Shown: in pieces, positions 13,912 to 13,997 of the stretch
Numbering within the stretch: position 1 is the stretch's first letter
How the letters are laid out: each line of letters starts with the position of its first letter
Translations under genes and position numbers: made by a program
Assembly: GCA_964493475.1 (NCBI GenBank)
Contig: CAZBNS010000048.1
Span: 1-13,997, forward strand
DNA length: 13,997 nt
Origin: CALXSC01 sp964493475
GTDB taxonomy: Bacteria > Pseudomonadota > Alphaproteobacteria > Rickettsiales > UBA1997
Reading direction: 5' to 3'
The notes under the pieces: generated by a model
What the model saw: only the letters and a program-made list of their open reading frames with translations
Database searches by the model: none
Told to the model about the DNA's origin: nothing

Positions 13912-13952
13912 GTATGTCATTCCGTAGCTTTTCTTTCTCAGTATGTCATTCC
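13912..13952. repeat. Short direct repeat upstream of addA
   Basis: The 12-mer GTATGTCATTCC occurs at 13912-13923 and 13941-13952, 29 bp apart. TGTCATT also appears, inverted, inside the tandem repeat at the left end of the window (AATGACA). This suggests related intergenic repeat debris. The stretch 13860-13997 has no gene. Confidence 0.5.
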
Positions 13953-13997
13953 TGTAAATGTCAACTGTTTTATTTTGCACTAATAATATAACCAAAA

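Noticed and set aside
1..13997. tRNA genes, CRISPR arrays, transposase or phage genes
   Set aside because: I looked for T-loop motifs, regularly spaced repeats with unique spacers and catalytic signatures. The only repeats are two-copy tandem or dispersed ones, and no such genes are visible.

Overview
The window is strongly A+T-rich DNA with tightly packed bacterial genes that use the standard code. It most likely comes from a host-associated or obligately intracellular alphaproteobacterium, perhaps Rickettsiales- or Holosporales-like. The Cro/CI-type regulator has the alphaproteobacterial 'NPVDVYVGARL...TFQQIQKYEKG' signature, and the phosphohexomutase and AddA look alphaproteobacterial. Intergenic DNA carries short dispersed repeats. 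The lineage is inferred from protein character and composition, not from a marker-gene search.

Layout. Positions 1-180 hold repeat DNA: a 62-bp-period tandem duplication and a decayed copy of a 28-bp repeat. A phosphomannomutase/phosphoglucomutase gene (minus strand, 229-1614) is divergent from the ribosomal protein operon rpsF-rpsR-rplI (1879-3166), which has a good sigma-70-like promoter and a strong terminator. A small unknown gene follows on the minus strand (88 aa, 3314-3580). Upstream of it is an apparently non-coding, structured minus-strand transcript (about 3814-3605) with its own TTGACA promoter, a rod-like predicted fold and an intrinsic terminator. It is either a stand-alone small RNA or an attenuator-type leader of the 88-aa gene, and is the most interesting unexplained item here. 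Next comes yebC (3956-4705), convergent with a Cro/CI-type regulator (4900-5322, minus) across two perfect hairpins, then the nucleoid protein HU (5570-5842, minus).

The 524-bp gap at 5843-6366 holds no credible gene. It carries a G+C-richer insert (6013-6257) bounded by near-perfect 28-bp inverted repeats, resembling a miniature inverted-repeat element. Its terminal repeat is the same family as the one at 147-174.

From 6367 to 10419 there is a plus-strand operon with overlapping or nearly abutting genes: a membrane-anchored TPR protein, a DUF4349-type membrane protein, guanylate kinase (gmk) and an inositol-monophosphatase-family enzyme. The first two overlap by about 30 bp and both appear exported and membrane-tethered, so they may act together in the envelope. 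A large addA gene (helicase-nuclease, minus, 10454-13819) converges on this operon. It retains all recognisable helicase and nuclease motifs, but addB is not next to it in this window. The window ends in non-coding DNA with a short 12-bp direct repeat.

Most of the window is housekeeping: translation, nucleotide metabolism, DNA repair, chromosome organisation and sugar-phosphate metabolism. The accessory or undescribed parts are the structured RNA locus, the 88-aa gene, the inverted-repeat element and the TPR/DUF4349 pair. I see no tRNA, rRNA, CRISPR array, transposase or phage gene.
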